Part shown: positions 37,654-39,833 of the stretch, one piece after another
How positions within the stretch are numbered: position 1 is the first letter of the stretch
Layout of the letters: each line of letters begins with the position of its first letter
Virus record (IMG/VR): IMGVR_UViG_3300030102_004069
Span: 1 to 39,833 of that record
Reading direction: 5' to 3' (one strand)
DNA from: a virus
DNA length: 39,833 nt
The notes under the pieces: generated by a model
Databases searched by the model: none
Seen by the model: only the letters and a program-made list of their open reading frames with translations
What the model was told of the DNA's origin: nothing
Translations under genes and position numbers: made by a program

Positions 37654-39803
37654 TATCTCATACCATCTGGTTGTACATCTGCTCTAAAAGTTCCGTATCT
37701 CCAACTTTGATCTGTAGAAGTATTTGCTACCTTCAAACTTGCAAATCTTGATCTTGCTCTTGTGTCTACTTTCTCTGTTGAACTATTAATAGTGAAAGGT
37801 CCGAGAGGCGAGGACGATGCAGTGTCTGCAGGGAATCTTCTTAAATTTATAGTTACCTGTGCATCACCTGTTATTAATTTAAAATCAGGAATAAATCTTC
37901 TCATACTCATAAAAAATTGACCATCTCCACCCTGTGCTAAATCAAAATCTCCAGATTGTATAAATGCAGGTATCGCAGTTTTATTACCAAGTGCATCAAC
38001 ATCATTAACACCCACTTCATGAGCATAATAAATAGTAGCACCATTTATATTAGTAACTCCTTGCACAGTAGGAAAAGTTGGTACAGCTGTGGATTCAAAC
38101 TCAGTTGCATAAGGCACATCATATAATCCAGCATCTGCCCAAGTAGTTCTAGCTAAAGATCCAGTTGTCCAAGTTCCATTTTGATAGTTATAAGTAACAC
38201 ATCTATCAACAACCTCACTACCACTTTTTGGATAGAACCAAGTTATCTCTTCATACAAATGATTTAATCCTGCATAAACAGATTCTCCTCCTTGATAATT
38301 TATTCCTAGGTTATCTCCTTTTGTAGTAAAAACAAAATCTTCTACTAAACATGGAAGAGCTTTGACTGTTCCATCATAAACAAAAAATCCACCAGATTCA
38401 CCTATCCAATATACAGCTCCATTAACATATTTTATTGAGTGTTGACCTATAGCTCCACAATTAGATCCTACTTGCCTTACAGAAAAAGTAAATGGAGGAC
38501 CAACAAATTGAATTACATACGCAGAAGTATCTGTTAAAACAAAAGTATAATCTTTACCTTTTATTGCTCCTACAATTTTTGTTCCTGAATCTAATCTAAA
38601 AAATCCTGCAGTATTTACAGAAGTAGGGGTATAGTCAGTTATATCCTCTTGATCAGAAAATCTAATAAACATTTTATCTTGAGAAGATCCTGTGCCAATA
38701 GTAGTTTCGGTTCCAAGTAAAAATAAATGTCTATCTCTATCTGAAACTAAAGACATTACAGATTGTGTTGGTGCATTAGATACAACAACTGCTCTTGTTG
38801 TTAAAGCACTAGGATTAGAGTTGATTGGATTCCATTCAAATGTTTTTCCATTTTTAATAGTAGCTATAAGTTTTTCTCCAAAATTATCTAAAGACCAAGA
38901 TGCGGGATCTATAGATAAAGTTTGAGATAATGAAGCCTCACCCCATCCTGTATAATATTCTACTCCAGCACCACTTGAGTGTGCTGATCTTGTTCCAGCC
39001 ACACCTCTAGTAATTCCTGTAAGTTGAGTTGTAGTAGTCCCTGTATATGAAATAAATTCTGCTCCAACTTTTATAGTTCCTGTAGATGGAAATCCAGTAG
39101 TCGTTGCTAGTGTGATGGCTGTTCCTGCTCCTCCTGTACCTGCAGTGTCATCTAATAAAGCTCCATTTAAAGTTCCGAATAATTGTTGGCCACCTCCCCA
39201 TAATCCTGTACCCCAACCAAAACCATATGTGAATCCTAAATTACCAGGTTTGATATATGGGTTAACTGTAGCTGAGCCACTTCCGTTGACCGTGGTCCCT
39301 GCTTGACTTGCCATTGTAATTGTAAACGTATCACTGTCTGGAACAGTAACTACTTGAAAAGTATTAGTTGTAAAATCTGCAGCAGTATAACCAGCTCCAC
39401 TAGGAGGAGTTACAGATGTAAATGTGAATAGATCTCCAGGTTCTAATGTGTGTGCTGCTTTATTTACAGTTACAGTTGAAGATGTATTCACAGTGCTAAA
39501 TGTGCATCCTGTCAAAGCTGTATCTAAAGGTGTTATATCGTAAAAAGCTTCTTCGTAGTAAACCACTAATAATTTATTTGTACCAATGGCTGCATATCTT
39601 CTTCCGTCTAAGTCTGCCCAAATAAATTGTTCTCTAGCTGCTCCCACTAAAGTACCACTAACTAGTTGCTCCCAACCTCCAATTTTTTCTGGTAGACCAT
39701 ATCTAAATCTTACAAAATCACCGTCTATCCACTGACCTTCTGCTCCAGTAGCCGTGACTTGTTTATTAAATCCAGGTGCTATTTGTACGTTTGTTAATGG
39801 CAT
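37653..39803 (-). CDS. Large tail / head-closure protein (716 aa)
   Basis: The N-terminus MPLTNVQIAPGFNKQVTATG, then EGQWIDGDFVRFRYGLPEKI and GGWEQLVSG, is a pattern I associate with the tail tube/stabilisation proteins of marine podoviruses. The middle is Gly/Thr-rich with repeated short strands (WGTGLWGGGQQLFG, ITRGVAGTRSAHSSGAGVEY), and the second half has beta-propeller-like blocks (GSNCGAIGQHSIKYVNGAVYW). It is the largest right-arm late protein after the 790-aa one. It would sit below the portal or in the tail hub. The weak leader has no clear ribosome site. Confidence 0.7.
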   Translation of the reverse strand: MPLTNVQIAPGFNKQVTATGAEGQWIDGDFVRFRYGLPEKIGGWEQLVSGTLVGAAREQFIWADLDGRRYAAIGTNKLLVVYYEEAFYDITPLDTALTGCTFSTVNTSSTVTVNKAAHTLEPGDLFTFTSVTPPSGAGYTAADFTTNTFQVVTVPDSDTFTITMASQAGTTVNGSGSATVNPYIKPGNLGFTYGFGWGTGLWGGGQQLFGTLNGALLDDTAGTGGAGTAITLATTTGFPSTGTIKVGAEFISYTGTTTTQLTGITRGVAGTRSAHSSGAGVEYYTGWGEASLSQTLSIDPASWSLDNFGEKLIATIKNGKTFEWNPINSNPSALTTRAVVVSNAPTQSVMSLVSDRDRHLFLLGTETTIGTGSSQDKMFIRFSDQEDITDYTPTSVNTAGFFRLDSGTKIVGAIKGKDYTFVLTDTSAYVIQFVGPPFTFSVRQVGSNCGAIGQHSIKYVNGAVYWIGESGGFFVYDGTVKALPCLVEDFVFTTKGDNLGINYQGGESVYAGLNHLYEEITWFYPKSGSEVVDRCVTYNYQNGTWTTGSLARTTWADAGLYDVPYATEFESTAVPTFPTVQGVTNINGATIYYAHEVGVNDVDALGNKTAIPAFIQSGDFDLAQGGDGQFFMSMRRFIPDFKLITGDAQVTINLRRFPADTASSSPLGPFTINSSTEKVDTRARSRFASLKVANTSTDQSWRYGTFRADVQPDGMR

Positions 39804-39833
39804 ACAGAATTATACCATTTTTTAATCACATGA

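Noticed and set aside
1-39833. tRNA genes, CRISPR arrays, insertion sequences and integrase/attachment sites
   Set aside because: No cloverleaf, no regular spacer-repeat array, no transposase or recombinase motif and no terminal inverted repeats were recognised on either strand by reading. A covariance-model scan could still reveal a divergent tRNA.

Overview
The window is most of the genome of a lytic-looking tailed phage. It is strongly AT-rich and densely packed, with many 4-base ATGA start/stop overlaps. The gene set (TerS, TerL, a P22-type portal, internal virion proteins, a family A DNA polymerase, no integrase and no sheath or long-tail genes) fits a short-tailed marine podovirus. Low GC and several recognisable marine-phage families (DUF5872, GP88, the MGFDL and DGEFV-type proteins, phage GroES) suggest a SAR11-like or other low-GC marine host. 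That host assignment is inference.

Layout. From 1 to 8.3 kb (minus strand) lies the packaging and head module: TerL, a basic linker protein, portal, DUF5872, a basic proline-rich protein, a holin-like protein, a methyltransferase, a GroES-type co-chaperonin and a truncated scaffold at the left edge. From 8.5 to 17.65 kb (minus strand) is a run of small early or accessory genes: a GP88-family protein, a VRR-NUC-like nuclease, TerS, a 2OG-Fe(II) oxygenase, a ribbon-helix-helix-like protein and several tiny membrane proteins. Three intergenic regions here are rich in repeats (10.3-10.6, 13.1, 13.8-14.4 kb). From 17.7 to 18.5 kb (plus strand) is a divergent cassette of four coupled small genes, two of them possible exported cysteine proteins. 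From 18.5 to 28.6 kb is replication: a homing endonuclease, PolA, a second 2OG oxygenase, DUF3310, a UvrD-like helicase, an AEP-type primase, an SSB-like protein, a plus-strand SNF2-like helicase and a RecB-type nuclease. From 28.6 to 39.8 kb (minus strand) are late genes: internal virion or ejection proteins, a GNAT-like protein, two glycosyltransferases, a cupin/JmjC-like protein and a large tail or head-closure protein.

The major capsid gene is not in the window. The left edge cuts the scaffold gene and the right edge begins just downstream of another minus-strand gene. If the genome is circular or circularly permuted, the missing piece would lie across the ends and hold the capsid gene.

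The most interesting material is non-coding. There is an array of eight TTCCYAR elements directly upstream of terS (cosB/pac-like or origin). A plus-strand promoter is followed by three hairpins and no gene (candidate small RNA). A cluster of GTTTCAC repeats precedes the GP88 gene. An ATCCCATG octamer sits at fixed spacing behind TTGACW boxes (candidate operator). Several promoters are placed so that transcripts would begin at the start codon. Eleven genes shorter than 60 codons are annotated from direct translation; nine of them are well supported, mostly by exact stop/start overlaps, and two (10190-10267 and 13160-13243) are weak.
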